DNA of 64,000 nt from Alphaproteobacteria bacterium. Lineage in GTDB: Bacteria; Pseudomonadota; Alphaproteobacteria; CACIAM-22H2. The stretch lies in the NCBI GenBank assembly GCA_017308135.1, contig JAFKFM010000006.1:499724-563723 (forward strand). Reading direction: 5' to 3'. This document shows, piece after piece, positions 53,318 through 63,910 of this stretch. Positions within the stretch are counted from its first letter, which is position 1. Every line of letters begins with the position of its first letter. The notes beneath the pieces were generated by a model, which saw only the letters and a list, made by a program, of their open reading frames with translations, searched no databases and had not been told where the DNA came from. The position numbers and the translations under genes were made by a program.

Positions 53318-54316
53318 TTACGGCCGCAGGAAGCCGACGATGTCGTAGACCTGCCGCAGATGCGTGGCGGCCATGTCGCCCGCGCGTTCGGCGCCCCGGC
53401 GCAGCACCGCGTCGATGCTGCCGGGATCGGCCATCATGCGGTTCATCTCCGCCGTGATCGGCGACAGCACCGCGACCGCCACGTCCGACAAAGCGCCCTT
53501 GAAGGTGGAGAATTGCGCGCCGGCGAATTCCTGCACGACCGCTTCCAGGGATTTGTCGGTCAACGCCGCGTAGATCCCCAGAAGATTGTCGGCTTCCGGG
53601 CGCGTCGCCAATTCTTCGACCGTCGCGGGCAAGGGCAGCGGATCGGTCTTGGCGCGCTTGATCTTCTGCGCGATCAGATCGGGCGTGTCGGTCAGGTTGA
53701 TGCGGCTATTGTCGGATTCCTCCGACTTGCTCATCTTCTTGGTGCCGTCGCGCAGCGACATGACGCGCGTCGCGGCGCCGAAAATCTGCGGTTCGGGCTG
53801 CGGGAAAAACTCGACCCCGTAGCGCGCGTTGAAGGCGCCCGCGATGTCGCGCGCCAGTTCCAGATGCTGCTTCTGGTCCTCGCCCACGGGCACATGCGTC
53901 GCCTTATAGGCCAGAATGTCGGCGGCCATCAGCACGGGATAGGCGTAGAGGCCCAGCCCCGCGTTTTCGCGATTCTTGCCCGCCTTATCCTTGAACTGGG
54001 TCATGCGGTTCAGCCAGCCCAGCGGCGTCATGCAGCCCAGCACCCAGGAAAGCTCGGCATGCGCCGACACGGTCGACTGGTTGAAGATCGTGCACGCTTC
54101 GGGATCGATGCCGCAGGCGATATAGGCGGCCGTCACCTCGCGCGTCGCTTTGCGCAATTCGACCGGGTCCTGCGGCATGGTGATCGCGTGCAGGTCGACG
54201 ATGCAGAAGATGCACTCGTAATCCTTCTGCAGCTTCACCCAATTGCGGATGGCGCCGAGATAATTGCCGAGATGCAGGTTGCCGGTGGGCTGGATGCCCG
54301 AGAAGATGCGGTTCAT
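53318..54316 (-). CDS. trpS: Tryptophanyl-tRNA synthetase
   Basis: 332 residues. The class I signature is [16 protein letters not shown] (HLGN in place of HIGH) and the KMSKS loop is [27 protein letters not shown] lies between them. It charges tRNA-Trp. It lies 34 bases downstream of murJ in the conserved glnD-murJ-trpS order. Confidence 0.96.
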   Translation of the reverse strand: MNRIFSGIQPTGNLHLGNYLGAIRNWVKLQKDYECIFCIVDLHAITMPQDPVELRKATREVTAAYIACGIDPEACTIFNQSTVSAHAELSWVLGCMTPLGWLNRMTQFKDKAGKNRENAGLGLYAYPVLMAADILAYKATHVPVGEDQKQHLELARDIAGAFNARYGVEFFPQPEPQIFGAATRVMSLRDGTKKMSKSEESDNSRINLTDTPDLIAQKIKRAKTDPLPLPATVEELATRPEADNLLGIYAALTDKSLEAVVQEFAGAQFSTFKGALSDVAVAVLSPITAEMNRMMADPGSIDAVLRRGAERAGDMAATHLRQVYDIVGFLRP

Positions 54317-54350
54317 GACGCGGGGTTTATCGCGTCCCCGCCGCGTCCGG

Positions 54351-55889
54351 TCAACCGCGCGCGAAGGATTTGAGGTCGGCGGGGCGCGCCGCCCCCAAAA
54401 TCAGCGCGGCGGCCCCATAGGCGGCCAGCCCCAGCGCGATCAGGGCGGCCAGCGCCACGTAACGCAGCCCATGCACCGCCAGGAAGGGCTCGGCGAAGCG
54501 CAACCCCGCCGACAGGATCAACGCCATCATCGCCGTGGCGGCCAATTGGCGCGGCAGGCGGGATTTGAGCCGCGCATCGGGTGCGAAATGGCCCGCGCGG
54601 CGCAGCATCCAGGCCAAAGCGCCGGCATTGAGGATCGCGGCCAGGGCCGTCGCCAGCGCCAGGCCGACATGGCCGACGACCTGCATCAGCGTGACACCGC
54701 AGATCGTGTTGAAGATCACGCAGGCGACCGCGATTTTGACCGGCGATTTGGTGTCGTGCCGGGCATAGAAATTGGGCGTCAGGACCTTGACCGCGACATA
54801 AGCGGGCAGCCCGACCGTATAGGCGACCAGGGCGGCGGACGTGCCCGATACATCGGCGCCGGTGAAGGCCCCGCGCAGGAACAAGACCGACACGATCGGT
54901 TCGGCCAGCACCACCAAAGCGGCGGTGGCGGGTAAGGTGAGAAGGCTTGCCGCCTCGATCGCGCGGTTGAGGGTCGTGCGCGCCCCTTCCTCGTCGCCCA
55001 AACGCACCTGGCGCGATTGCAGCGGCAGCAGCGCCGTGCCGATGGCGATGCCGATCACCGCCAGCGGAAGTTCGTAAACGCGGTCGGCGTAATAAAGCCA
55101 CGAGATCGAGCCCGCCGCGAGCAGCGAGGCGAGCATCACGTCGATCACCAGATTGATCTGTGCCGCCCCCGAGCCCAACGCGACCGGCGCCATGCGCGTC
55201 ATCAAGGCGCGCGTGTCGGGCGAGAGTTTGGGCAGACGCAAACGCAAGCCCATGCCTTCGCGCCCGCAAGCCCAGGCGAGGAACAGGAATTGTGCGAGGC
55301 CGGCCAGCGCCACCCCCCACGACAACGCATGCCCCGCCGACGGCATGAAGGGCGTGAAACCGAAAATCGCGCCGATCAGGCAGAGGTTCAAAAGGATCGG
55401 CGTGGCCGCGACGGCGGCGAAGCGATCGAGCGAGTTCAACACGCCGCCCTGCAAGGCGACCAGCGAGATGAACAGCAGATAGGGAAAGGTGATCCGCGTG
55501 AAATCGACGGCCAGCGCGTAACGCTGCGGTTCGTCCGCGAAGCCGGGGGCGATGACCGACACGACCCAGGGCATCGCGAATTCCGCCGCCACGACCAGCG
55601 CGAACAACACGGCGAGCAGCACGGCCATCGCGCTTTCGGCGAATTCCTTGGCGGCTTGCTTGCCGTGCTGGGCGACGGTTCCGGCGAACATCGGCACGAA
55701 CGCCGCGGCGAAGGCGCCCTCGGCGAACAGGCGGCGGAAGAAATTCGGAAATTTGAACGCGACGAAAAACGCGTCGGCGATCGGCCCTGCGCCGAGGAAC
55801 GCGGCGGTCGCCATATCGCGCACGAAGCCGAGCACGCGGCTCGCCATCGTATAGGAACCGACCGTCGCGGTCGCGCGCAGCAAGGCCAT
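54351..55889 (-). CDS. murJ: Lipid II flippase MurJ
   Basis: 512 residues with about 14 membrane helices. MviN/MurJ features are [38 protein letters not shown] and [16 protein letters not shown]. It flips lipid II across the inner membrane for peptidoglycan synthesis. It follows glnD with a single-base gap. Confidence 0.95.
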   Translation of the reverse strand: MALLRATATVGSYTMASRVLGFVRDMATAAFLGAGPIADAFFVAFKFPNFFRRLFAEGAFAAAFVPMFAGTVAQHGKQAAKEFAESAMAVLLAVLFALVVAAEFAMPWVVSVIAPGFADEPQRYALAVDFTRITFPYLLFISLVALQGGVLNSLDRFAAVAATPILLNLCLIGAIFGFTPFMPSAGHALSWGVALAGLAQFLFLAWACGREGMGLRLRLPKLSPDTRALMTRMAPVALGSGAAQINLVIDVMLASLLAAGSISWLYYADRVYELPLAVIGIAIGTALLPLQSRQVRLGDEEGARTTLNRAIEAASLLTLPATAALVVLAEPIVSVLFLRGAFTGADVSGTSAALVAYTVGLPAYVAVKVLTPNFYARHDTKSPVKIAVACVIFNTICGVTLMQVVGHVGLALATALAAILNAGALAWMLRRAGHFAPDARLKSRLPRQLAATAMMALILSAGLRFAEPFLAVHGLRYVALAALIALGLAAYGAAALILGAARPADLKSFARG

Positions 55890-55890
55890 T

Positions 55891-58737
55891 CTATTCGGCC
55901 GCTTCGGCGCGTTTGTTGCGCGGCTTGGGGGTTTCCTCGCCGTTGGCCGACAACACCTCGATCAGCGCCTTGCGGATGCGCTCCAGCTTCGTTTCGTCCT
56001 CGATCTTATGGCCGAACACGTCCTTCACGTAGAAGACGTCAACCGCGCGCTCGCCATAGGTCATGATCTTGGCGGTCGCGGTCGATAGGCCCAGCGTCGT
56101 CAGCGTCGACGCGATGTCGTAAAGGAAGCCGATTCGATCGCGGCCGTTCACCTCGATCAGCGTGTGATGCTTGGACGCCTGATTGTCGATGATCACGCGC
56201 GGCGGCACGGTGAACACGCGCGTGCGGCTGGGGATCGCCGGGCGCTTGGCCAGCATTTCCTTCACGCGCAAACGCCCGCCCAGCGCGTGCTCGATTTGCG
56301 TCGCGAGGCGCGCGAGTTTCTCGGGCCGGTCGAAGGCGGCGGGCACGCCGTCGGGATCGTTGGCCGATTCCTGGATCGAGAAGGAGTCGAGCGCCATGCC
56401 GTTCGATAGCGTGAAGATCTGCGCGCCGACGATATTCGCGCCCGACAGCGCCATCGCACCCGCGATGCGCGCGAACAAGCCGGGATGGTCGAGCGTATAG
56501 ATCGTGATCTCGGTCACCGTGCGCTTGCGGTCGATGCGCGTATCGATGGCGAGCGGCAGCGAGGCGCGCTCCGCCTCGCGCACGAAACGCGCATGGCGCG
56601 CCTGGGTCGTGGGATCGAGCGACAGCCAATAGGCGGGATAGCCCAGCCCCGCGAACCAAGCCATATCGGCTTCGTTCCAATCGACGAGCTCGTCCTTGAG
56701 GCGCGCTTGCGCGATCGCGACGCGCTTCATCGTGCCTTCTTCCGAATAGGCGCCGGCCAAGGCTTCGACCGTGCGGTCGTAAAGATCGCGCAGCAACGTG
56801 GCTTTCCAGGTGTTCCACACGCCGGGGCCGACCGCGCGGATATCCGCGACCGTCAGGCACAGCAGCAGGCGCAAGCGCTCGGGGCTTTGCACCAATTCGG
56901 CGAAGGCGCGGATCGTTTGCGGGTCCTGGATGTCGCGCTTGAACGCCGTCGCCGACATGGCGAGGTGATAGCGCACCAGCCACGATACGGTTTCGGTTTC
57001 CTCCGGCGTCAATCCGACGCGCGGCCCCAGCTTCAGCGCGATTTCCGCGCCGATTTCCGAATGGTCGCCGCCGCGGCCCTTGGCGATGTCGTGCAGCAGC
57101 AGCGCGAAATACAACGCGCGGCGCGACTGCACTTGGCGGATCACTTCGCTGGCGCGCGGATGATCGGCGGTCAGCTCGCCTTTCTCGATGCGATGCAGAA
57201 TGCCGATGGCGAAGATCGTGTGCTCGTCGACCGTGTACACATGGTACATGTCGTGCTGCATCTGCGCGACGACACGGCCGAAATCGGGAATGAAACGCCC
57301 GAACACGCCCGCTTCGTTCATCCGGCGCAGCGCCGTTTCCGCGTTCGGATCGGTCAGGATTTCCAGGAATAGGGCGTTGGCGTCAGCATCGTTGCGCAAT
57401 TTCGCGTCGACGCCGCGCAAGCCCTGGCGCATCTGGCGCAGCGCGTAAGGATGGATGTCCAGCTCGTTGAGCTGGGCCACCCGGAATATGCGGATGAAAT
57501 TGACCGGGTCCTTCACGAAGGCGTCGGGCTTGGCCAGCGTCAGTCGCCCGCTTTCGATGGCGAAACGCCCGTCGCCGATCTGCTTGGGCTTGGGCGTGCG
57601 CGCGAACAGCTTGCCGACGTCGAACTTGGTCTTCTTGCCTTCCTCGATTTCCAGCGCCGCGCAGAAAATGCGCGTGAGGTCGCCGACCTCCTTCGCGATC
57701 AGGAAGTAGTGTTTCATGAAGCGCTCGACGCCGCGTGTACCCGGCCGGTCGGTGTAGCCCATGCGCTCGCTGATTTCGGTCTGCACGTCGAAGGTCAGCC
57801 GATCCTCCGGCCGCCCCGCGAGATAGTGCAGATGGCAGCGCACGCTCCACAGGAATTCCTGGCACTTGGCGAAGCGCGCGGCTTCCTCGGCGGTGAACAC
57901 GCCCTTCAGCACCAGATCGGCGACCGTTTCGACGCGGTGCAGATATTTGCCGATCCAAAACAGCGTGTGCAGGTCGCGCAAGCCGCCTTTGCCGTCCTTG
58001 ACGTTGGGCTCCAGCACGTAGCGCGAATCGCCCATGCGCTGGTGGCGCTTGTTGCGCTCGGCGAGCTTGGCTTCGACGAACTCGGCGCCCGTGCCCTTGG
58101 CGACTTCGGCGTAGAAGCGCTTCTTCACGTCGAGGAACGGCTTGTCGTCGCCCCACAGATACCGGCTTTCCAGCATCGTGGTGCGGATGGTCATGTCCTC
58201 GCGCGCCAGGCGGATACATTCCTCCACCGAGCGCGTCGCATGGCCGACTTTGAGGCCGAGATCCCACAGCGCGTAGAGCGTCCACTCCACCATCTGCTCG
58301 GTGCGCGGGCTCGATTTGTAGGGCCGCACGAACAACAGATCGATATCCGATTGCGGCGCCATTTCCGCGCGGCCATAGCCGCCGACGGCGGCGATCGACA
58401 AACGCTCGCCCGCGGTCGGGTTCGACGCCGGATAGATATGGCGATCGGCGAAGTCGTAGACGAGACGCACGATCTGATCGATCAGGAAAGCGCCCGCGCG
58501 CACGGTCTGCGCGCCGTTGGCGCTGCCCGCCGCACCTTGCTTCATTTCGAAGCGGCGGCGAATCTCCGTGCGGCCGGCGGACAGGACGGCTTTCAGCTTT
58601 TCGATGGCGACGGGGCGCAATTTCTCCGCCGGGCCCTTATGCGCTTCGGCAAGGGCGCGCAATTCGCCGTCGATGGCGCGGCGGTCGATGATCGCGCGCT
58701 GATTGGCGACGTCGTCACGGGGCGAAGATTCGTCCAT
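55891..58737 (-). CDS. glnD: [Protein-PII] uridylyltransferase/uridylyl-removing enzyme GlnD
   Basis: 948 residues from ATG 58737. In order: nucleotidyltransferase domain with GGYGRAEMAPQSDIDLLF, the GlnD linker, an HD domain (LLLHDIAKGRGGDHSEIG) and two ACT domains (TLDHPGLFARIAGAM; NGRDRIGFLYDIAS). It senses glutamine and modifies PII proteins, steering nitrogen assimilation. The frame is open for 32 codons further upstream, but the ATG used matches the family. It is divergent from a lipoprotein gene across at most 30 bases. Confidence 0.96.
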   Translation of the reverse strand: MDESSPRDDVANQRAIIDRRAIDGELRALAEAHKGPAEKLRPVAIEKLKAVLSAGRTEIRRRFEMKQGAAGSANGAQTVRAGAFLIDQIVRLVYDFADRHIYPASNPTAGERLSIAAVGGYGRAEMAPQSDIDLLFVRPYKSSPRTEQMVEWTLYALWDLGLKVGHATRSVEECIRLAREDMTIRTTMLESRYLWGDDKPFLDVKKRFYAEVAKGTGAEFVEAKLAERNKRHQRMGDSRYVLEPNVKDGKGGLRDLHTLFWIGKYLHRVETVADLVLKGVFTAEEAARFAKCQEFLWSVRCHLHYLAGRPEDRLTFDVQTEISERMGYTDRPGTRGVERFMKHYFLIAKEVGDLTRIFCAALEIEEGKKTKFDVGKLFARTPKPKQIGDGRFAIESGRLTLAKPDAFVKDPVNFIRIFRVAQLNELDIHPYALRQMRQGLRGVDAKLRNDADANALFLEILTDPNAETALRRMNEAGVFGRFIPDFGRVVAQMQHDMYHVYTVDEHTIFAIGILHRIEKGELTADHPRASEVIRQVQSRRALYFALLLHDIAKGRGGDHSEIGAEIALKLGPRVGLTPEETETVSWLVRYHLAMSATAFKRDIQDPQTIRAFAELVQSPERLRLLLCLTVADIRAVGPGVWNTWKATLLRDLYDRTVEALAGAYSEEGTMKRVAIAQARLKDELVDWNEADMAWFAGLGYPAYWLSLDPTTQARHARFVREAERASLPLAIDTRIDRKRTVTEITIYTLDHPGLFARIAGAMALSGANIVGAQIFTLSNGMALDSFSIQESANDPDGVPAAFDRPEKLARLATQIEHALGGRLRVKEMLAKRPAIPSRTRVFTVPPRVIIDNQASKHHTLIEVNGRDRIGFLYDIASTLTTLGLSTATAKIMTYGERAVDVFYVKDVFGHKIEDETKLERIRKALIEVLSANGEETPKPRNKRAEAAE

Positions 58738-58767
58738 GAACTCAGTATAATGATCGGGTCGAACGGA

Positions 58768-59232
58768 ATGGAGACCAAATTGCGGCACGGATGGGCGGTA
58801 TTCCTGGCAAGCGTGGTTCTGGTTTCCTGTCACCCGGCCCCGCCCAGCGCGCCCGCGTTACGGGCCGGGCTGTCGCAAGACGGGCGCGTACTTGAAATCC
58901 AGGCCGACGACGCTTCGCCCATCGTCGCGGCGGAATTGCGGTCGGATAATGTGGAACCCATTCCCGCACGCAAGATCGACGTGATCCGCCCGCTGCCGTT
59001 GCGCGAGGAACGCCCCGGTGTGGGCGTGGGGGCGTCGGGCGGTTCGTCGTCGGGCGTGGATTTCGGGATGAGCTTCCGCGTGCCGTTGGGCCAGGATCGC
59101 CGGCCGCGTTTGATCCGCTCGACCGCGTTGATCGATCTGCCGGAAAATTATCGGCGCGGCGGCGGGATCGTGCGGATCACATTCGCGGACGACAATGGCG
59201 ACCGGCGCGTTGTCGATCTGCCCGCCCCCTGA
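58768..59232 (+). CDS. Small putative lipoprotein, function unknown
   Basis: 154 residues from ATG 58768; an in-frame ATG at 58750 adds six residues. No ribosome site favours either. The N-terminus [21 protein letters not shown] gives a lipobox-like LVSC, followed by a proline-rich linker (HPAPPSAPA). The mature part contains [21 protein letters not shown] and a predicted beta-rich end. I do not recognise a family. It lies 13 bases before the FKBP gene and may be co-expressed with it. Confidence 0.65.
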   Translation: METKLRHGWAVFLASVVLVSCHPAPPSAPALRAGLSQDGRVLEIQADDASPIVAAELRSDNVEPIPARKIDVIRPLPLREERPGVGVGASGGSSSGVDFGMSFRVPLGQDRRPRLIRSTALIDLPENYRRGGGIVRITFADDNGDRRVVDLPAP

Positions 59233-59245
59233 TAAAAGCCTGCCC

Positions 59246-59698
59246 ATGACACATCTTCTTCCCCGCCGTGCGGCACTCGCACTCGGCCTTGCTTTGGTGA
59301 TCCCGATGTCCGACGAAGCCGACGCGCAAACCTCCGATCTTTCGGCCGCCAAGCGCACGCGCTCGGGTCTCGGCATCGTCGACGTAAAGGAAGGGGCGGG
59401 CGATTCGCCGACTTCCGGCCAAACGGTGCGCGTGCATTACACTGGCTGGCTGCTGGAAGACGGCAAGCGCGGCCGCAAATTCGATTCCTCGCGCGATCGC
59501 GGCCAGCCCTTCGAATTCCCGCTCGGCATGGGCCGCGTCATTCGCGGCTGGGACGAAGGTGTGGCGTCGATGAAGCCGGGCGGCCAGCGCACGCTGATCA
59601 TCCCGGCCGATCTGGGCTATGGCGCGCGCGGGGCGGGCAACGTGATCCCGCCGAATGCCGTGCTGGTATTCGACGTCGAATTGCTCGGCGTTCGCTAA
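59246..59698 (+). CDS. FKBP-type peptidyl-prolyl cis-trans isomerase, exported
   Basis: 150 residues from ATG 59246. An N-terminal export signal ([22 protein letters not shown]) contains an RR pair, so either Sec or Tat export is possible. The FKBP domain follows: [48 protein letters not shown] and [14 protein letters not shown]. It is a single-domain periplasmic folding catalyst. The 3' end shares CTAA with the convergent hydrolase gene. Confidence 0.92.
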   Translation: MTHLLPRRAALALGLALVIPMSDEADAQTSDLSAAKRTRSGLGIVDVKEGAGDSPTSGQTVRVHYTGWLLEDGKRGRKFDSSRDRGQPFEFPLGMGRVIRGWDEGVASMKPGGQRTLIIPADLGYGARGAGNVIPPNAVLVFDVELLGVR

Positions 59699-60519
59699 AA
59701 ACGCCCGCCGCCGACGAAGCGCAAAATCCCGGCGGCCATTTCGGATTCCTGATCGAGGAAGCCGTGCGGCTGGCGGCCTTCGCACGCCGCCAGATCGCCC
59801 GGCTTCGCGCTCGATCCCGGCCCACCGTCCATGATCGCGGCTTGGCGGCGCGGCGACGCGGTCGCCTTGTCCGCGATGCGCGGCACGTTGGCGGGCGGCG
59901 AGCGCAAGCACGTATCCTTCGCGTGGCCGAGGACCAACAGCGGAATCGAAATTCGATCCAGCGCAAACATGAACACGTCATGCGCCACCCAGGGCAGATT
60001 GCCGCGCGCACCCGCGCTGACGGGCGAGGTGATGACCACGCCATCGGGTTTCGCGTCGCCGTCCAACCGGCTGGCGGCGTTGGCGGTGGAAATCGCACCC
60101 CGGCTCGTGCCCACGAGCCACACGGGTACAGCGAAGCGTTTGCGCATTTCGGCGACGGCCACACCCAACGCCTGCGCATGCGCAGGCTCGACGCGGAATC
60201 CCGCCAGCCCATCGCGCCCGCGCCATTCGGCGGGCGCATCGGCCAACGCGGTTGCCATGCCGCCCTTGTTGAATTCCGGAATCGCGCGGATCAGCGAATT
60301 GCCGCGCAATTCCTTGGCGCAGCCATTCGCGTCGAGTTCCGGCATGCCGTTGCCGCCCGGCAGCAGGATCAGCACGGCGTTTGGCTTCAACTCGGGTGTG
60401 GCGACCGACAGCGCGAATGTGCCGCCCGAAGGCGGATCGATCGTCACGATCTCACCGCAGCGCGTTTGCGCCGCCAGCGGCGACGCGATCAGTATCAGGG
60501 CGAGAACGACGAAGCGCAT
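59695..60519 (-). CDS. Exported alpha/beta-hydrolase-like protein
   Basis: 274 residues from ATG 60519. The signal peptide [18 protein letters not shown] precedes a hydrolase domain with the nucleophile elbow GTSRGA (S139), a strand LILLPGGNG (oxyanion region) and a [10 protein letters not shown] segment towards the end. The catalytic His is likely in GRQPHGFLD. Substrate unknown. The start codon overlaps the SDR stop by one base (TGATG), so the two are co-translated. Confidence 0.75.
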   Translation of the reverse strand: MRFVVLALILIASPLAAQTRCGEIVTIDPPSGGTFALSVATPELKPNAVLILLPGGNGMPELDANGCAKELRGNSLIRAIPEFNKGGMATALADAPAEWRGRDGLAGFRVEPAHAQALGVAVAEMRKRFAVPVWLVGTSRGAISTANAASRLDGDAKPDGVVITSPVSAGARGNLPWVAHDVFMFALDRISIPLLVLGHAKDTCLRSPPANVPRIADKATASPRRQAAIMDGGPGSSAKPGDLAACEGRQPHGFLDQESEMAAGILRFVGGGRF

Positions 60520-61220
60520 CACACGGACCTTGTAATGCCGCCGTCGACGCGCAAATTTTGGCCGGTGATGTAGCCCGCATCGTCGGACAGCAAAAACGCG
60601 GCGGTTTTCGCGATTTCCGCCGTGCTGCCGTATCGGCCCATCGGAATTTTCGGCAGCAGCGCTTCCTTCACGGGCAGCGAGTCGATGAAGCCGGGCAGAA
60701 GGTTGTTCATCCGGATGCCCGCCTTGGCGTAGCGATCGGCGTAGAGCTTGGCGAAGGCGCCCAGCCCGGCGCGCAGCGTGCAGGAAATCGGGAACACCAG
60801 ATCGGGCTCGAACGCCGCGAAGGTCGAGATATTGACCCACGCCCCCTTGCCTTGCTTCTCCATGATCGGCGTGACGATACGCGCCAGGCGCACGACGTCG
60901 AGGATGACGAGGTCGAGGCCCTTCTTCCACGCATCGTCGTCGAGCGACAGAAGATCGCCCTTGGGCGGATGGCCGGTCGATGTGACCACGCCGTCGATGC
61001 GACCCCATTTGTTCATCGCCGCGTCGGTCAGGCGTTGCAGATCGGCTGTCTCGACGACCGATCCGGTAATGCCGATCCCGCCGAGTTCGGGCCCGAGTTT
61101 TTCGGCGTTGCCCGACGGCGAGAGCAGGGCGACCTTCCAGCCGCGTGCGGCGAGTTCGCGCGCACACGCCCCGCCCATGCCTTTGCCCGCACCGGTGAGA
61201 AGAGCGACTTTGTCGGTCAT
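60519..61220 (-). CDS. SDR-family oxidoreductase with substituted YxxxK motif
   Basis: 233 residues from ATG 61220 (4-base overlap with mutS). The Rossmann glycine motif is [19 protein letters not shown] and the C-terminus VDGGITRSV is typical. Where classical SDRs have Y-x3-K, this protein reads SCTLR (within [14 protein letters not shown]), so both the catalytic Tyr and Lys are replaced. The upstream Ser is in NISTFAAF. It may be a divergent reductase, a binding protein, or use another mechanism. I believe close homologues with the same change occur in other alphaproteobacteria. Confidence 0.85.
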   Translation of the reverse strand: MTDKVALLTGAGKGMGGACARELAARGWKVALLSPSGNAEKLGPELGGIGITGSVVETADLQRLTDAAMNKWGRIDGVVTSTGHPPKGDLLSLDDDAWKKGLDLVILDVVRLARIVTPIMEKQGKGAWVNISTFAAFEPDLVFPISCTLRAGLGAFAKLYADRYAKAGIRMNNLLPGFIDSLPVKEALLPKIPMGRYGSTAEIAKTAAFLLSDDAGYITGQNLRVDGGITRSV

Positions 61221-63910
61221 GGCGTTTCCTTCGCGCGGAGTTTTTTGATTTCGTAAAGCGCTTCGAGCGCTTGTTTGGGCGTGAGTTCGTCGGGCAGCAA
61301 CGCGTCGATCGCGGCTTCCAGTTCGGGATTGCCCGCGTGTTTGGGCAAGCCGCCTTTGGGCGACGGGGCGGCGAACAGCGGCAGATCGTCGGCAAGCTTG
61401 GCGAGGTTCTGCGCTTCGGCGCCGCCTTCCAGCGCCTTCAAGACTTCCTCGGCGCGCGCGACGGCCGCCGCCGGCAAACCCGCCAGCTTTGCGACATGAA
61501 TGCCGTAGGAGCGATCCGCCGTGCCCGCCCCGACTTCGTGCAGGAACACGACGTCGCCCTTCCATTCCTTGACGCGCATCGTGCGGCAGGAAAGGCCAGG
61601 CAGCTTGGCGGCGAGCGCCGTCAGCTCGTGATAATGCGTGGCGAACAACGCGCGGCATTTATTGGCGGCGTGAAGATGTTCCACGCACGCCCACGCGATC
61701 GACAAGCCGTCCCAAGTGGCGGTGCCGCGCCCGATCTCGTCGAGGATGACCAGCGCACGCGGCCCCGCGAGATTGAGGATCGCGGCCGTCTCCACCATTT
61801 CGACCATGAAGGTCGAACGCCCGCGCGCGAGATCGTCGGCGGCACCCACACGGCTGAACAGGCGATCGACGGCGCCGATCCGCGCGCGCTTGGCGGGCAC
61901 GTAAAGCCCGGCTTGGGCGAGGACGGCGATCAACGCGTTCTGGCGCAGGAAGGTCGATTTACCGGCCATGTTCGGCCCGGTGACGAGCCACACGAACTGA
62001 CCGGTCTCGGCATCGAGCGTGCAATCGTTCGCGACGAAACCCGCATCGCCGCGCGCCTTCAACGCCGCTTCGACGATCGGATGGCGCCCGCCTTCGATTT
62101 CGAACACGCGCGACGCATCGACGACGGGGCGCGACCAATCGCCATCGACGGCGAGATCCGCACTCGCGGCGGCGACATCGAGTGCGGCGAGTGCTTGCGC
62201 CGCGCGCGCGATCTCGCTGCCCTTGGCGACCACGTCGCGCACCAGCGTGGCGAAGAGTTCGAGCTCGACCGCCAGCGCCTTGTCGCGCGCCCCGGAGATG
62301 CGCGATTCGAGTTCGGACAGATCGACGGTGGTGAAGCGCACCGCGCCCGCCATCGTCTGGCGATGGATGAAATCGCCGCCCGGCTTCAAAAGCTTTTCGC
62401 CGTGTTGGGCGTTCACTTCGACGTAATAGCCGATGACGTTGTTGTGCTTGATCTTCAACGCCGAGATTTTCGTCTCGTCGGCGTATTTCTGCTGCAACCC
62501 CGCGATCAGGCGCCGTCCTTCGTCGCGCGCTTCGATCAGCGTGTCGAGCTCGGGCGCATAGCCCTTGGCGATGAATCCGCCGTCGCGCGCATCGAGCGGC
62601 AGATCGGCGGCCAGCGCGCGTGTCAGCGTATCGGCGAGTTCGCCATGCTCGCCCAAATCGTCGAGCGCTTGGACGATGCCGGCGGGCAGCGTCACGTCGC
62701 CCGCATGGCCGCGCAGTTCCGCGCGCACTTGCGGCAGCTTGCGCAAGCCCAGGCCGATGCCGGAAAGATCGCGCGGACCGCCGCGCCCCAACGCCAAACG
62801 CTGCAACGCGCGTTCGAGATCGGGGAAACCGGCCAGCGTGTTGCGCAGCGCGTCGCGCGCGCGCGACGCGGCAACGAAGAACCCGACCATGTCGAGCCGT
62901 GCCGCAATGGCGGCCGCGTCGGTCAAGGGCGCGCCCAAGCGTTGCGCCAGCAAGCGCGCCCCGGCGGGCGTTTTGGTGCGATCGATGGTCGCGAGCAGCG
63001 AGCCGCGCTTTTCGCCGCTTTGGGTTTCGGTGAGCTCCAACGATCGCCGCGTCGCGGGATCGATTTCCATCGTGCCGCTTTCGGCGTTGCGTGCGGGCGG
63101 CGTCAAACGCGGCAGGCGGCCTTTCTGCGTCAGCTCGACATAATCGACCAGCGATCCGGCGGCGGCGATTTCCGCGCGGCCGAAATTGCCGAAGCCATCG
63201 AGCGATTTGACGCCATAGAGCGTTTCAAGGCGCCGGCGCCCGTTTTCGGAATCGAACCGCGCCGATGGCAGCGGTGTCAGCAGCGCCTTGAACGGTTCAA
63301 TGGCGCCCGCCAGATCGGCGGCGCCGGCCAAGCGTTCCGAGAGCAACAGCTCGCCGGGTGCGACGCGCGCCAACGCGGCCCCCAAGCCGGCGGCGGAAAC
63401 GCTCTGCACGCGGAAATCGCCGGTCGACATGTCGAGCCACGCAAGGCCCATGGCGCCGGCGGCTTCGGCGAGGCAAGCGAGATAATTGTTGGATCGCGCG
63501 TCGAGCAACGTGTCTTCGACCAGCGTGCCGGGTGTCACCAAGCGCACGACATCGCGCTTCACCACGCTTTTAGCGCCGCGCTTCTTGGCTTCCTCGGGCG
63601 CTTCCATCTGTTCGCAGATCGCTACGCGGAAGCCTTGGCGGATCAGCCGGGCGAGATACGCCTCGTGCGCATGCCAGGGTACGCCGCACATCGGGATCTC
63701 CTGTCCCAGATGCAGGCCGCGCTTGGTCAATGTCAGATCGAGCGCCTTCGCAGCTGCAACAGCGTCGTCGAAGAACATCTCGTAGAAATCGCCCATCCGA
63801 TAGAACAGCAAGGCGTTCGGATATTGGCGTTTCAATTCCAGGTACTGCGCCATCATCGGGGTGACGGCGGCATCTGTTTCGCGGGGTGGAGCTGTGTTGG
63901 TATCGGTCAT
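61217..63910 (-). CDS. mutS: DNA mismatch repair protein MutS
   Basis: 897 residues. The mismatch-binding domain opens with [20 protein letters not shown], including the GDFYEMFF segment whose Phe contacts the mispair. Connector, lever and clamp domains follow. The ATPase domain has Walker [14 protein letters not shown], then [21 protein letters not shown] and Walker [12 protein letters not shown]. The C-terminal helix-turn-helix is followed by the short tail that binds the clamp. The 90 bases beyond the start hold no further gene. Confidence 0.97.
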   Translation of the reverse strand: MTDTNTAPPRETDAAVTPMMAQYLELKRQYPNALLFYRMGDFYEMFFDDAVAAAKALDLTLTKRGLHLGQEIPMCGVPWHAHEAYLARLIRQGFRVAICEQMEAPEEAKKRGAKSVVKRDVVRLVTPGTLVEDTLLDARSNNYLACLAEAAGAMGLAWLDMSTGDFRVQSVSAAGLGAALARVAPGELLLSERLAGAADLAGAIEPFKALLTPLPSARFDSENGRRRLETLYGVKSLDGFGNFGRAEIAAAGSLVDYVELTQKGRLPRLTPPARNAESGTMEIDPATRRSLELTETQSGEKRGSLLATIDRTKTPAGARLLAQRLGAPLTDAAAIAARLDMVGFFVAASRARDALRNTLAGFPDLERALQRLALGRGGPRDLSGIGLGLRKLPQVRAELRGHAGDVTLPAGIVQALDDLGEHGELADTLTRALAADLPLDARDGGFIAKGYAPELDTLIEARDEGRRLIAGLQQKYADETKISALKIKHNNVIGYYVEVNAQHGEKLLKPGGDFIHRQTMAGAVRFTTVDLSELESRISGARDKALAVELELFATLVRDVVAKGSEIARAAQALAALDVAAASADLAVDGDWSRPVVDASRVFEIEGGRHPIVEAALKARGDAGFVANDCTLDAETGQFVWLVTGPNMAGKSTFLRQNALIAVLAQAGLYVPAKRARIGAVDRLFSRVGAADDLARGRSTFMVEMVETAAILNLAGPRALVILDEIGRGTATWDGLSIAWACVEHLHAANKCRALFATHYHELTALAAKLPGLSCRTMRVKEWKGDVVFLHEVGAGTADRSYGIHVAKLAGLPAAAVARAEEVLKALEGGAEAQNLAKLADDLPLFAAPSPKGGLPKHAGNPELEAAIDALLPDELTPKQALEALYEIKKLRAKETP

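Noticed and set aside
55891..58833. Longer GlnD with 32 extra N-terminal residues
   Set aside because: The extension has no ribosome site, runs into the divergent lipoprotein gene, and the ATG at 58737 fits the family start.
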